From the NCBI RefSeq assembly GCF_001440415.1, contig NZ_LLYA01000162.1:17694-81693 (forward strand): DNA of 64,000 bases, in the 5' to 3' direction. This document shows positions 34,846-43,080 of this stretch, one piece after another. Each line of letters starts with the position of its first letter. Position 1 is the first letter of the stretch. The DNA is from Bradyrhizobium retamae. GTDB lineage: Bacteria > Pseudomonadota > Alphaproteobacteria > Rhizobiales > Xanthobacteraceae. Position numbers and translations under genes: made by a program. Under the pieces are notes generated by a model. The model was not told where the DNA came from. It was given only the letters and a program-made list of their open reading frames with translations, and made no database searches.

Positions 34846-34855
34846 GAGCCGAAGC

Positions 34856-35326
34856 GTGATTCAAGACGTCGTCAACCTGATCAATCATGTGCAAGGCGCC
34901 TATGTGCGCTGCATCGACAACGGCCAGCTCGAAGCCTGGCCCGACTTCTTTGAGGAGAATTGCACCTACAAGATCACGACAGCGGACAATTACGCACTGG
35001 GTTTGGAAGCCGGCGTGATCTTCGCCAATTCGCGGGGCATGCTATGCGATCGGGTGGCCTCGCTACGTGAAGCCAACATCTATGAGCGCCACGTCTACCG
35101 GCATTTCCTTGGCCAGCCATGGATACTGGCGGAAGACGCCGCGGAAGTCAGCAGCGAAACCTCCTTCTTCGTCGTGCGCATCATGCGCGGCGGCGCGACC
35201 GACGTCTATGCCACCGGCCGCTACCTGGATGTCTATCGCCTGAACGGAGGTGCGCCGAAAATTCGCGAGCGGATCGTCGTCTGTGACAGCTCGCGTTTTG
35301 ACACGTTGCTGGCGTTACCACTGTGA
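34856..35326 (+). CDS. tphA3: Terephthalate 1,2-dioxygenase, oxygenase small subunit
   Basis: A 156-residue beta subunit of the ring-hydroxylating-oxygenase (NTF2-like) fold. The GTG start at 34856 has GGAG at 34845-34848; a longer open frame upstream overlaps tphA2 out of frame and is spurious. LREANIYERHVYRHFLG and the end VCDSSRFDTLLALPL match what I recall of TphA3 (about 154 residues). It stabilises the alpha3-beta3 oxygenase and has no redox centre. Its stop overlaps the tphB start (GTGA). Confidence 0.92.
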   Translation: MIQDVVNLINHVQGAYVRCIDNGQLEAWPDFFEENCTYKITTADNYALGLEAGVIFANSRGMLCDRVASLREANIYERHVYRHFLGQPWILAEDAAEVSSETSFFVVRIMRGGATDVYATGRYLDVYRLNGGAPKIRERIVVCDSSRFDTLLALPL

Positions 35327-36333
35327 GCGGCGGCAAGACGATAGCGCTGACGATCGGCGATCCGAACGGAATCGGCCCCGAGATCGCGCTGAAAGCGGCG
35401 GTCGAAATGGCCGGCAGGGACGATATCCGGGTGATTCTGCTCGGGGACGAGCATGTGATCCGGCACTATGGCGAACGCTACGCCGGCGATGCACACCTTC
35501 GGCAAGCCGGGACCTCATCGCCTGCGGGGACCGGCGGTATCTTGTTCCATGCGGTCGATGCGTTGCCGTCCGCCAGTTTCCGGCCGGGAAATATCGATGC
35601 CGCGGCCGGCCGTGCAACCGTCGCTTATGTGGAAGCCGCCGTCGGCCTGGTTCGCGGCGGCGCAGCCGACGCCATCGTCGGATGCCCGCATAACGAGACA
35701 GCGGTCAACGCCGCCGGCATCCCGTTTTCGGGATATCCCGACCTGATCGCGCGGCTCACGCATACGCCGGAGGACAAGGTCTTCATGATGCTGGTTGGTG
35801 GCGGCCTGCGCATTCTTCATGCCACGCTGCATGAGCGCATCCATCACGCGCTGGCCCGCCTGACCCCCGATCTTATCGAAGAGGCGGGCATGGCATGTGC
35901 CGCCACCTTGCAACGTCTGGGCGTCGCAAATCCCCGGATCGGCATTTTCGGCATCAACCCGCATGCCGGCGAGAACGGGTTGTTCGGCGACGACGACGAT
36001 CGCATCACGGCGCCGGCCGTCGATCGGCTGCGCAAGGCCGGCATCCTGGCCGAGGGACCCGTCGGCGCCGATATCATACTCGGCCGCAAGGATATCGACG
36101 GGTTTGTCGCGATCTATCACGACCAGGGCCATATTCCGGTCAAGCTGCTCGCCGGCCGGAACGCATCGGCGCTATCGGTCGGCGCAGGCGTGCTGTTCTC
36201 GAGCGTCGGCCATGGCAGTGCGTTCGATATTGCCGGGCAGGACAAGGCCGATCCATCGGCCGTGCTGCGCGCCCTTCGGCTGATCGGCAACCTTCCGGCG
36301 GCGCCAAAGCTCGCTTCGGAGAGTGCGGCATGA
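35323..36333 (+). CDS. tphB: PdxA-family dehydrogenase, cis-dihydrodiol dicarboxylate dehydrogenase
   Basis: A 336-residue homologue of 4-hydroxythreonine-4-phosphate dehydrogenase. IALTIGDPNGIGPEIALKAA opens it. Metal-binding His residues lie in HERIHHALARLTPD and IYHDQGHIPVKLLAG. In terephthalate operons the PdxA homologue TphB oxidatively decarboxylates the cis-diol made by TphA to protocatechuate. Its place between oxygenase and reductase genes (A2-A3-B-A1) is the same as in Comamonas, so this role is preferred over vitamin B6 synthesis. GTG start coupled to tphA3. Confidence 0.9.
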   Translation: MSGGKTIALTIGDPNGIGPEIALKAAVEMAGRDDIRVILLGDEHVIRHYGERYAGDAHLRQAGTSSPAGTGGILFHAVDALPSASFRPGNIDAAAGRATVAYVEAAVGLVRGGAADAIVGCPHNETAVNAAGIPFSGYPDLIARLTHTPEDKVFMMLVGGGLRILHATLHERIHHALARLTPDLIEEAGMACAATLQRLGVANPRIGIFGINPHAGENGLFGDDDDRITAPAVDRLRKAGILAEGPVGADIILGRKDIDGFVAIYHDQGHIPVKLLAGRNASALSVGAGVLFSSVGHGSAFDIAGQDKADPSAVLRALRLIGNLPAAPKLASESAA

Positions 36334-37358
36334 CGTTCACCGTCCACGTCGCCGAAAGCGAGCTGTCCTTTCCATGCGAACCGCGCGAGTTCGTGCTCGA
36401 CGCCGCCGAGCGCGCCGGCTATTCGATGCCCTCGTCCTGCCGCAAGGGTGTCTGCAACACCTGCGAGGCCGTGCTGCTCTCCGGCGAAGTCGAGCAGCGC
36501 GGCAGGGGCCGGCGAACGGCGCGAGACGGCTCGGCATTGGTGTGCCGAGCCCAGCCACGTGCCGACCTGACCATCCGCCCCAAGCGCTTTGAACGGATCG
36601 ATATCTTTCGCCGCAAGACCATCACGGCGACCGTGTACAGGCTCGCCCGGCCTGCGCCTGATGTGACCATCCTGACGTTGCGCTTTCCGATCGGCCTGCG
36701 AGCGCCGTTCAAGGCTGGTCAGTATCTGCAGGTCGTCATGGAAGACGGCGATCGCCGGAATTTCTCGATGGCGAATGCGTCGCGCCACAATGACGGCGCG
36801 GAATTGCACATCCGGCATGTTCCGAACGGAAAGTTCTCGGAGAAAATCCTTTCGGGATTGGCGGCCGGCGACCGATTGCAGGTCGAAATCCCTCATGGCG
36901 ACTTCCATCTGCGCGTGTCGCCGCGGCCCGTCATCCTGCTCGCCAGCGGCACCGGATTCGCGCCGATCAAGTCGATCGTCGAGACGGCGATTCACGCAGG
37001 CAATGACCGCGCGATGCATCTCTATTGGGGCGCGCGCACGCGCGAAGATATCTATCTGTTTGATCTTGCCGCAAACTGGCAGCGGCGGCTGCACTGGTTC
37101 TCGTTCACGCCAGTGCTTTCAGACGCAGCGTCATGGCCGGGCCGCGCCGGGCTCGTCCACAATGCAGTCCGCGAAGACCACACGGATCTGTCGGGGGTGC
37201 AGGTCTATGCCTGCGGCAATCCAAAAATGGTTGACGCTGCGCAGCGCGGCTTTACGGCAGATCACGGCTTGCCCGAAGCCGAGTTTTTTGCCGATGCCTT
37301 CGTCGATTCGGGACCATCCGCTTCATACGATCCTCAACCGGTATCGATCCAATCATGA
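36330..37358 (+). CDS. tphA1: Terephthalate dioxygenase reductase (2Fe-2S, FAD, NAD domains)
   Basis: A 342-residue electron-transfer protein. The N-terminal plant-type 2Fe-2S domain has C37, C42, C45 (SCRKGVCNTC) and C72 (ALVCRAQP). The FAD part includes KAGQYLQVVMEDGDRRNFSM, and the nucleotide-binding part VILLASGTGFAPIKSIVE and QVYACGNPKMVD. It takes electrons from NAD(P)H and delivers them to TphA2. ATGA overlap with tphB at the start and with tphC at the end. It could in principle also serve the reductase-less Rieske system at 28964. Confidence 0.93.
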   Translation: MTFTVHVAESELSFPCEPREFVLDAAERAGYSMPSSCRKGVCNTCEAVLLSGEVEQRGRGRRTARDGSALVCRAQPRADLTIRPKRFERIDIFRRKTITATVYRLARPAPDVTILTLRFPIGLRAPFKAGQYLQVVMEDGDRRNFSMANASRHNDGAELHIRHVPNGKFSEKILSGLAAGDRLQVEIPHGDFHLRVSPRPVILLASGTGFAPIKSIVETAIHAGNDRAMHLYWGARTREDIYLFDLAANWQRRLHWFSFTPVLSDAASWPGRAGLVHNAVREDHTDLSGVQVYACGNPKMVDAAQRGFTADHGLPEAEFFADAFVDSGPSASYDPQPVSIQS

Positions 37359-38341
37359 GAACAGCAACATCGCTCTTTTTCTCGGTCGCCATCACTGCAA
37401 TCCCACTGCTATGCGCCATCGATGGCCGCGCTGACGACGCCGCGAATTATCCCTCGCAAACCATCAAGATCATCGTGCCATTTCCGGCCGGAGGCACCGC
37501 CGATATCCTGCCGAGATTTGTGGCCGAGAGGCTGCGTCAGAAATGGAATCAACCTGTCATCATCGAGAATCGATCGGGCGCCGGTGGCAATATCGGCGCC
37601 GAGGCGGTCGCAAGCAGTGTCGCGGATGGCTATACGCTGCTGGCAAGTCCTCCCGGTCCGATCGTGATCAACGAGAACCTCTACAAGAAGCTATCATACC
37701 GGCCCGCAGATCTGATGCCGATCATTGTGCTCGGAACGGCGCCGAACGTGCTCGACGTGCGGCCAAACTTCCCAGCAAGGACCGTGCAAGAACTGATCGC
37801 CTATGCCAAGGCAAATCCGGGCAAGGTTACATTTGCCTCTCAAGGCAATGGATCAACGTCTCATCTGACAAGCATTCTGTTTCAGAAACTTACGGGCACC
37901 CAGATGGTGCACATCCCTTATCGCGGGACGGCGCCTGCCCTGCAGGACGTCATGGGCGAAACCGTCGATCTGTTCTTTGACAATCTCGGCTCATCAATGA
38001 GCCTGCACCAGAGCGGAAAGCTTCGCATACTCGGCGTCTGCGGCGCCGAGCGCTCGTCTTCGCTTCCCGACATTCCGACCGTCCGCGAAGACGGCGTGAG
38101 CGAATTTTCTTCTGTGACATGGTTTGCGTTGGTAGCCCCCGGCAAGACTCCGCCAGCCATACTTGCAAAACTCAATTTTGCCATCACCGAAATTTTGAAA
38201 GAGCCCGATATCCAGCACCAATTTGCGAAGCTCGGGGTCACCCCCGCCCCCATGGACATTCCAGCAACAGCCCGGTTCATCGATGCCGAACGCGCGAGAT
38301 GGGGCGGAATCATCAAATCCGCCGATATCACGCTCGAGTAA
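37355..38341 (+). CDS. tphC: Tripartite tricarboxylate (Bug/TctC) binding protein, terephthalate uptake
   Basis: A 328-residue periplasmic protein with a signal peptide (FFSVAITAIPLLCAIDGRAD). YPSQTIKIIVPFPAGGTADI and GAGGNIGAEAVA are the Bug-family ligand loops. IPYRGTAPALQDVMGETVDL follows. TphC proteins of this family capture terephthalate and work with TctA/TctB membrane subunits, which are not in the window. Its start overlaps the reductase stop, so it is the last gene of the tph operon. In Comamonas tphC precedes tphA2; here it is at the end. Confidence 0.9.
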   Translation: MRTATSLFFSVAITAIPLLCAIDGRADDAANYPSQTIKIIVPFPAGGTADILPRFVAERLRQKWNQPVIIENRSGAGGNIGAEAVASSVADGYTLLASPPGPIVINENLYKKLSYRPADLMPIIVLGTAPNVLDVRPNFPARTVQELIAYAKANPGKVTFASQGNGSTSHLTSILFQKLTGTQMVHIPYRGTAPALQDVMGETVDLFFDNLGSSMSLHQSGKLRILGVCGAERSSSLPDIPTVREDGVSEFSSVTWFALVAPGKTPPAILAKLNFAITEILKEPDIQHQFAKLGVTPAPMDIPATARFIDAERARWGGIIKSADITLE

Positions 38342-39034
38342 GGCAGCAATGCGGGTCGTGGCTGGGACCGTCAGCATCATCTTGCTAGCAGCGGGGTTGA
38401 CCCGCATAGTCGTGCAACGACCCGAACTCGGCCTACTTGATCGGGACGAAATTTGTGACGTTTCCGGATCCAAGGTGAATCTTTTCGTGCATGGGCCTCA
38501 TTTCCATCGATGCCGGCTCAGCTGACACTTCACGCATGGTGCCCAGATCACGGTCGTGGAGCGAGCGGACCATCGAGGTCTGGCGTCGACGAGAGGCGGT
38601 TCCTCGGCCTGTTCTGGAGAAAACAAACGGTGACGAAACTGGCCGGCGGCCGTTTGCCGAGTAGGAGGCCAAAAGTCTAGTCCGCATTCAGTCGCTGTAT
38701 CGGCAATCAATGCCGTCGCGTCCTGCACACTTGCCTTGATTTACGAATGGCAAAGAGGTCCGTCGCAGCTGTATTCCCCGCTGCTATGGAAACTATACTT
38801 CCCGGTTATTAGAAAATTTCGTCCCGCGCGGCGATCATTGGCTGCCACTGTCGCAGATTTCATCGAGTAACGCCCAGCGCAACCTCAGTCCGAATCCAAC
38901 GACTCCGCGCACCGACGAGGACGCGCTATCTCCCCGAATATACCGCATCGGGCAACTTGATTCTGCCGAAGAAACTTCAATGTGTGGGCGTTCGTCGGCT
39001 AACCGCTCACTCCCAACGCGTTCAAGAGGGATCC
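38342..39034. other. 693-base intergenic region
   Basis: No recognisable gene. Two items stand out. ATGCGGGTC (38349-38357) and GACCCGCAT (38399-38407) form a loose hairpin after tphC. A short stretch at about 38671-38712 (CAGTCGCT..ATCGGCAATCAATG) matches the flank of a dispersed repeat at 61400-61431. The rest is probably decayed sequence and the promoter of the molybdenum hydroxylase. Confidence 0.5.
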
Positions 39035-39490
39035 ATGGCTTTCACGTTAAAGATCAACGGCACACCCCGTAAGGTCGATGTCGACGGCGACATCCCGCTT
39101 TTGTGGGTGCTGCGCGACGTGCTCGGCATGACCGGGACCAAGTTCGGCTGCGGCCAGGCACTGTGCGGCGCCTGCACCGTGCATCTTGGCGGCCAGCCGG
39201 TCCGGTCCTGCCAGACGCCGGTCGACAGTGTCGGCGACAATGTGATCACCACGATCGAGGCGATCGGCCGGACGCCGCAGGGCGCGGCCTTGCAGAAGGC
39301 ATGGCTGGAACTGGAGGTGGTGCAGTGCGGCTACTGCCAGTCCGGCCAGATCATGTCGGCGGCGGCGCTCCTGAAGGAGACGCCGAAGCCGACCGATGAT
39401 GACATCGACGCCGCCATGTCGGGCAATGTCTGCCGATGCGGCACCTATCACCGCATCCGCGCCGCGATCAAGCATGCTGCAGGAGTTTGA
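39035..39490 (+). CDS. iorA: Molybdenum hydroxylase small subunit, two 2Fe-2S clusters (IorA-like)
   Basis: A 151-residue protein. The N-terminal plant-type cluster is KFGCGQALCGACTVHLGGQP. The C-terminal four-helix cluster is VQCGYCQSGQIMSAAALL and GNVCRCGTYHRI. The start at 39035 is chosen by homology; earlier in-frame codons add 26 unlikely residues. It moves electrons from the molybdenum centre of the next gene's product. The two-subunit layout without an FAD protein is that of isoquinoline 1-oxidoreductase and similar N-heterocycle or aldehyde oxidases. Confidence 0.9.
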   Translation: MAFTLKINGTPRKVDVDGDIPLLWVLRDVLGMTGTKFGCGQALCGACTVHLGGQPVRSCQTPVDSVGDNVITTIEAIGRTPQGAALQKAWLELEVVQCGYCQSGQIMSAAALLKETPKPTDDDIDAAMSGNVCRCGTYHRIRAAIKHAAGV

Positions 39491-39494
39491 AATC

Positions 39495-41702
39495 ATGGAT
39501 GAGCTTGTTCTGAAAGAGCAGATTGTCGATGAAACAGCGATGTCGCGGCGCGCCCTTTTTCAGGGCACGGGTTTGCTGCTTGGTTTTGCGCTGACCGGTG
39601 CAAGAACGGAGTCCGTCTTCGCGGCGCCTGCTTCGCAGGTGGTCGAAAACGAGGTCACGGGTACTTTCGCGCCGAACGGATTTATACGGATCAATTCAAC
39701 CGGCGCCGTGACCCTGGTCATGCCGATGGTCGAGATGGGACAGGGGGTTTACACGTCGCTCTCAATGCTTCTCGCTGAAGAACTGGAGGTGAAACTTGAC
39801 CAGATTCAGGTTCAGCATGCGCCGCCAAATCATGCGCTTTACGCCAACTCGATCATAGGCATTCAAAATACAGGTGGTTCCGCCTCTGTCCGCGCCTTCT
39901 GGACACCGCTGCGTTTGGCGGGGGCCATCGGTCGTAATCTGCTGATTGCGGCGGCCGCAAAGCGTTGGAAAGTCGATCCAGCGACGTGCCGCGCCAAGGA
40001 TGGCGTCGTGTTCGACGCGTCGGGCTCGAAGCATCTGAGCTACGGCGAACTTGCGGAGGCTGCGGCGAAATTGCCTGTGCCGCCTGCAACAAACGTCAAA
40101 TTGAAGGATCCGAAGGATTTCACCCTGATCGGCACGCGTGCCAAGCGCGTGGATTCATCGATAAAGATCGACGGGAGCGCGCTCTACGGCATCGATACGC
40201 GACAGCCGGGTATGAAGGTCGCCGCAGTTGCTATCTCGCCTGTGCTCGGTGGCAAAGCGAAAACGGTGGACCAGAAGGCCGCGCTGGCGGTGAAGGGCGT
40301 CCGGCAGGTGGTCAATATCGATGAAGCTGTTGCCGTGGTGGCGGATCACACGGGTGCGGCGAAGAAGGGGCTCGAGGCCGCCGCCATCACGTGGGACGAC
40401 GGGCCGAACGGCAAGGTCAGCAACGCCGATATCGTCAAGCAATTGGAGGAGGAATCCAGAAAACCGGGCGCTGTCGCCTGTAACGTCGGAGATGTTGGGA
40501 AGGCACTTGCGGAGGCAACGCAACGGGTTGACGCGATCTATCAGGTGCCTTTCCTGGCCCATGCGGCGATGGAGCCGATGAACTGCACCGTTCGTCTGCA
40601 GAAGGATCGTTGCGACATTTGGGTCGGGACACAGGCGCCTACGATCACGCAGTCTCAGGTGGCCGAACTCACCGGGCTGCCGAAGGATGCGATCAAAATT
40701 CACAATCATCTGATTGGCGGTGGCTTCGGCCGAAGGCTGGAAGCTGATGGCACGATCCTCGCCGTCAAGATCGCCAAGCACGTCGACGGCCCGGTGAAGG
40801 TGATCTGGAGCCGCGAGGAAGACATCCAGCATGATATGTATCGGCCGTACTATCTCGATCGGCTGTCGGCCGGACTTGATGCCGCGGGCAAGCCGGTTGC
40901 CTGGACGCATCGGATCGCCGGCTCCTCAGTCATGGCTCGCTATTATCCGCCTTACGTCAAGGACGGATTGGACCCCGATGCCGTAGAAGCGGCGGCCGCG
41001 CCGCCCTATGCACTGCCCAATATCCACGTCGACTTTGTCCGGGTCGAGCCCCCTGGTATCCGGACGTCTTGGTGGCGCGGCGTCGGACCGACCCACAATG
41101 TTTTTGTGGTCGAAAGCTTCATAGATGAGCTTGCTCATGCCGCGAAGCAGGATCCTGTCGCTTATCGCAAGGGATTGCTTGGCCATAATCCGCGAGCGCT
41201 TGCTGTTCTGTCGCTTGCTGCGGAAAAAGCGGGGTGGGGATCACCACTTCCCGCGCGGCATGGCCGCGGGATTTCGGTACAATTCGCATACGGAAGCTAC
41301 ACGTCGCAAGTCGCCGAGGTCGAAGTCGCGGCCGATGGCTCTGTCAAAGTCAAGCGGATCGTCTGTGCGATTGATTGCGGCATGTACGTCAATCCCGATA
41401 CGATCGAAGCGCAGGTTCAGGGTGGAACGCTTTTCGGGCTGACCGCCGCGCTCCATGGCTCGATCACTTTCAAGGATGGACGCGTCGAGCAGAGCAATTT
41501 CGACACCTATCTGCCGATGCGTATCGACGAGGTGCCGGTAGTGGAGACGCATTTGATCAAGAACGCAGAAGCTCCGGGTGGCGTTGGTGAAGCTCCGACA
41601 GCCATTGTCAGTGCTGCAGTGACCAATGCGATCTTCGCCGCGACCGGCAAGCGTGTGCGCAGCCTGCCGATCGATACAAATTCGCTGAAGTCGTCGTCTT
41701 AG
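39495..41702 (+). CDS. iorB: Molybdopterin-binding large subunit, Tat-exported (IorB-like)
   Basis: A 735-residue molybdenum hydroxylase. A Tat motif (MSRRALFQGTGLLLGFALTG, about residues 16-35) indicates periplasmic targeting with the small subunit. Molybdopterin-binding parts include MVEMGQGVYTSLSMLLAEEL, GGGFGRRLEADG and RTSWWRGVGPTHN. The catalytic Glu lies in APGGVGEAP near the C-terminus. Substrate is likely an N-heteroaromatic or aldehyde; it cannot be told from xanthine-type enzymes by eye except for the missing FAD subunit. Four bases after iorA, followed by a strong hairpin. Confidence 0.88.
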   Translation: MDELVLKEQIVDETAMSRRALFQGTGLLLGFALTGARTESVFAAPASQVVENEVTGTFAPNGFIRINSTGAVTLVMPMVEMGQGVYTSLSMLLAEELEVKLDQIQVQHAPPNHALYANSIIGIQNTGGSASVRAFWTPLRLAGAIGRNLLIAAAAKRWKVDPATCRAKDGVVFDASGSKHLSYGELAEAAAKLPVPPATNVKLKDPKDFTLIGTRAKRVDSSIKIDGSALYGIDTRQPGMKVAAVAISPVLGGKAKTVDQKAALAVKGVRQVVNIDEAVAVVADHTGAAKKGLEAAAITWDDGPNGKVSNADIVKQLEEESRKPGAVACNVGDVGKALAEATQRVDAIYQVPFLAHAAMEPMNCTVRLQKDRCDIWVGTQAPTITQSQVAELTGLPKDAIKIHNHLIGGGFGRRLEADGTILAVKIAKHVDGPVKVIWSREEDIQHDMYRPYYLDRLSAGLDAAGKPVAWTHRIAGSSVMARYYPPYVKDGLDPDAVEAAAAPPYALPNIHVDFVRVEPPGIRTSWWRGVGPTHNVFVVESFIDELAHAAKQDPVAYRKGLLGHNPRALAVLSLAAEKAGWGSPLPARHGRGISVQFAYGSYTSQVAEVEVAADGSVKVKRIVCAIDCGMYVNPDTIEAQVQGGTLFGLTAALHGSITFKDGRVEQSNFDTYLPMRIDEVPVVETHLIKNAEAPGGVGEAPTAIVSAAVTNAIFAATGKRVRSLPIDTNSLKSSS

Positions 41703-41709
41703 TCCTTTC

Positions 41710-41749
41710 CCGTCATCCCGCGCGCGTCGCAGCGCGCACGGGATGACGG
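41710..41749 (+). terminator. GC-rich hairpin after iorB
   Basis: CCGTCATCCCG (41710-41720) pairs perfectly with CGGGATGACGG (41739-41749). The 18 bases between add further complementarity (cgcgcg / gcgcgc). It begins 8 bases after the iorB stop. No T-run follows. Such CGTCATCCC palindromes also occur as dispersed intergenic repeats in Bradyrhizobium-like genomes. Confidence 0.65.
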
Positions 41750-41764
41750 TCCGGGACTAAAGTC

Positions 41765-41872
41765 ACCGAGCATAACGACTATGGGAGCGTTCGCGTTCTC
41801 CGCTCGGAAGAAATCACCTCTCAAAAGGACGCCGTCTCGGGTTGCAAGCTCGATCCGCTTCGCAGCTGTCAT
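41765..41872 (-). pseudogene. N-terminal fragment of an alpha/beta hydrolase
   Basis: From an ATG at 41872 the minus strand reads MTAAKRIELATRDGVLLRGD and FFRAENANAPIVVM. This is the usual opening of a dienelactone-hydrolase- or peptidase-like alpha/beta hydrolase. It stops matching at about residue 36, before any catalytic motif (no GxSxG). The rest has been lost next to the iorB terminator. Confidence 0.5.
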
Positions 41873-42061
41873 GTGGGCTCGCCAGGTAGTGCCGGCAACC
41901 GAACTGCGGCCTGGTCCGTTCAGGGGCCTAATTTCGTCGAATGGCAAGAGACGAAGTTCAGTGGTACGAACGAGTATGGCGACGCCCTCGCTGATCCTTG
42001 GAGAACAGGCTTCGGAGCACTATCGGCGCCGGTAGCCAGGCAGTAAAGGGCCACTACAGTC

Positions 42062-43075
42062 ATGCGGAGCAATTCGAAAGCGGTTCCAACGCGGGCTCTC
42101 GTCGGGCAGAACGTTTCGCTGCTCGCGGGTTCCACTGTCAAATTGTCTACAACAGACCTCAACAACTTGATGCAGGCGCTCGACATCGATGTCATCGCGC
42201 TGACTGAGCTTCTGGTGCCGCACGGCCATCGAGTCGAAATGGGAATGATTGACGCACCCGGGATCCACTACAACTTGAGTGGCGTGGGACGCATATCGAT
42301 CAACGGCGGACCAACGATGCCGTTGAGCCCTCATTTGCTCATCATCGTGCCGCCAAACACTCCGTTCACGATCGAGGTTGACGGTGGAAGTGGCCCACCG
42401 AAGCTCATTTCGAGAGACTGCTGGACTCGTCAAGACGGCATCCTCCGCGTCGCGGTGCCGAACGAGCAACCCGAAATCGTTCAGATATGCGGCTTTTTTA
42501 ACGCATCCTTTGGTCAGTCTGTGAGGCTGTTCGGAGAACTCCGCGAACCGGTGATCGAGCAGTTCGAGCCGGCGGACAAGATCGATCTGAAGCTTCGCGA
42601 GGCTATGGACGAGCTGCTACAGCAAGAGGTCGGCGTTGGAGCCATGACAGCGTCTCTGCTCAAGCAAATCGTTGTCTCATTGGTGCGACGGTCCCTCAGG
42701 TCATCCCAGCGGTGGACTGAGCGATTCTCGATACTTGCCGACAGGCAGGTCACCCGTGCTTTTGCAGATATGGTGGCGCGGCCAGGAGCCGCCCATTCAG
42801 TTCAAAGCTTGGCACACAGTGCAGGATTGAGCCGTTCGGCGTTCATGGCGCGATTCTCGGACATCTTTGGACAATCCCCGATGGTCATCTTGCGAGACTT
42901 GAGAATGCGCCAGGCTGCGATCGATTTGACGACAACGACGATGTCGATCGACGTCGTTGCTCATAATGCGGGGTACGAGAGCCGTTCAAGTTTTGTGCGA
43001 GCTTTTCGAAAGGCGTACGGTCGAGATCCAAGCGACTATCGGCGGATGGCCAAGGAGGGCAAAGCCGAAGGGTAA
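42062..43075 (+). CDS. AraC-family regulator (AraC_binding_2 type)
   Basis: A 337-residue regulator. The N-terminal cupin-like effector domain runs from about 40 to 200 (LLIIVPPNTPFTIEVDGG). The AraC HTH runs from about 230 to 330: SVQSLAHSAGLSRSAFMARF, SDIFGQSPMVILRDLRMRQA, and HNAGYESRSSFVRAFRKAYG followed by DPSDYRR. It stands downstream of the iorAB pair in the same direction. It may control iorAB or the split DUF3095 gene that converges on it. Inducer unknown. Confidence 0.88.
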   Translation: MRSNSKAVPTRALVGQNVSLLAGSTVKLSTTDLNNLMQALDIDVIALTELLVPHGHRVEMGMIDAPGIHYNLSGVGRISINGGPTMPLSPHLLIIVPPNTPFTIEVDGGSGPPKLISRDCWTRQDGILRVAVPNEQPEIVQICGFFNASFGQSVRLFGELREPVIEQFEPADKIDLKLREAMDELLQQEVGVGAMTASLLKQIVVSLVRRSLRSSQRWTERFSILADRQVTRAFADMVARPGAAHSVQSLAHSAGLSRSAFMARFSDIFGQSPMVILRDLRMRQAAIDLTTTTMSIDVVAHNAGYESRSSFVRAFRKAYGRDPSDYRRMAKEGKAEG

Positions 43076-43080
43076 CCACC

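Noticed and set aside
34532..34855. Extended N-terminus of the small oxygenase subunit inside tphA2
   Set aside because: Out-of-frame overlap with tphA2; a GTG at 34856 with a good ribosome site gives the family length.
33589..35326. Anthranilate dioxygenase (AndAc/AndAd) reading of the oxygenase pair
   Set aside because: The alpha subunit has similar Rieske and iron motifs, but the PdxA-like gene, reductase, Bug binding protein and divergent IclR in this order, and long recalled TphA2/TphA3 stretches, favour terephthalate.
35323..36333. PdxA of vitamin B6 biosynthesis
   Set aside because: It is embedded between oxygenase and reductase genes with overlapping starts, and TphB is a known PdxA homologue.
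38349..38407. Inverted repeat ATGCGGGTC / GACCCGCAT after tphC as a terminator
   Set aside because: The loop is 41 bases and there is no T-run; too weak to call.
39035..41702. Xanthine dehydrogenase
   Set aside because: No FAD subunit, and the large subunit carries a Tat signal; the two-gene layout fits the IorAB type.
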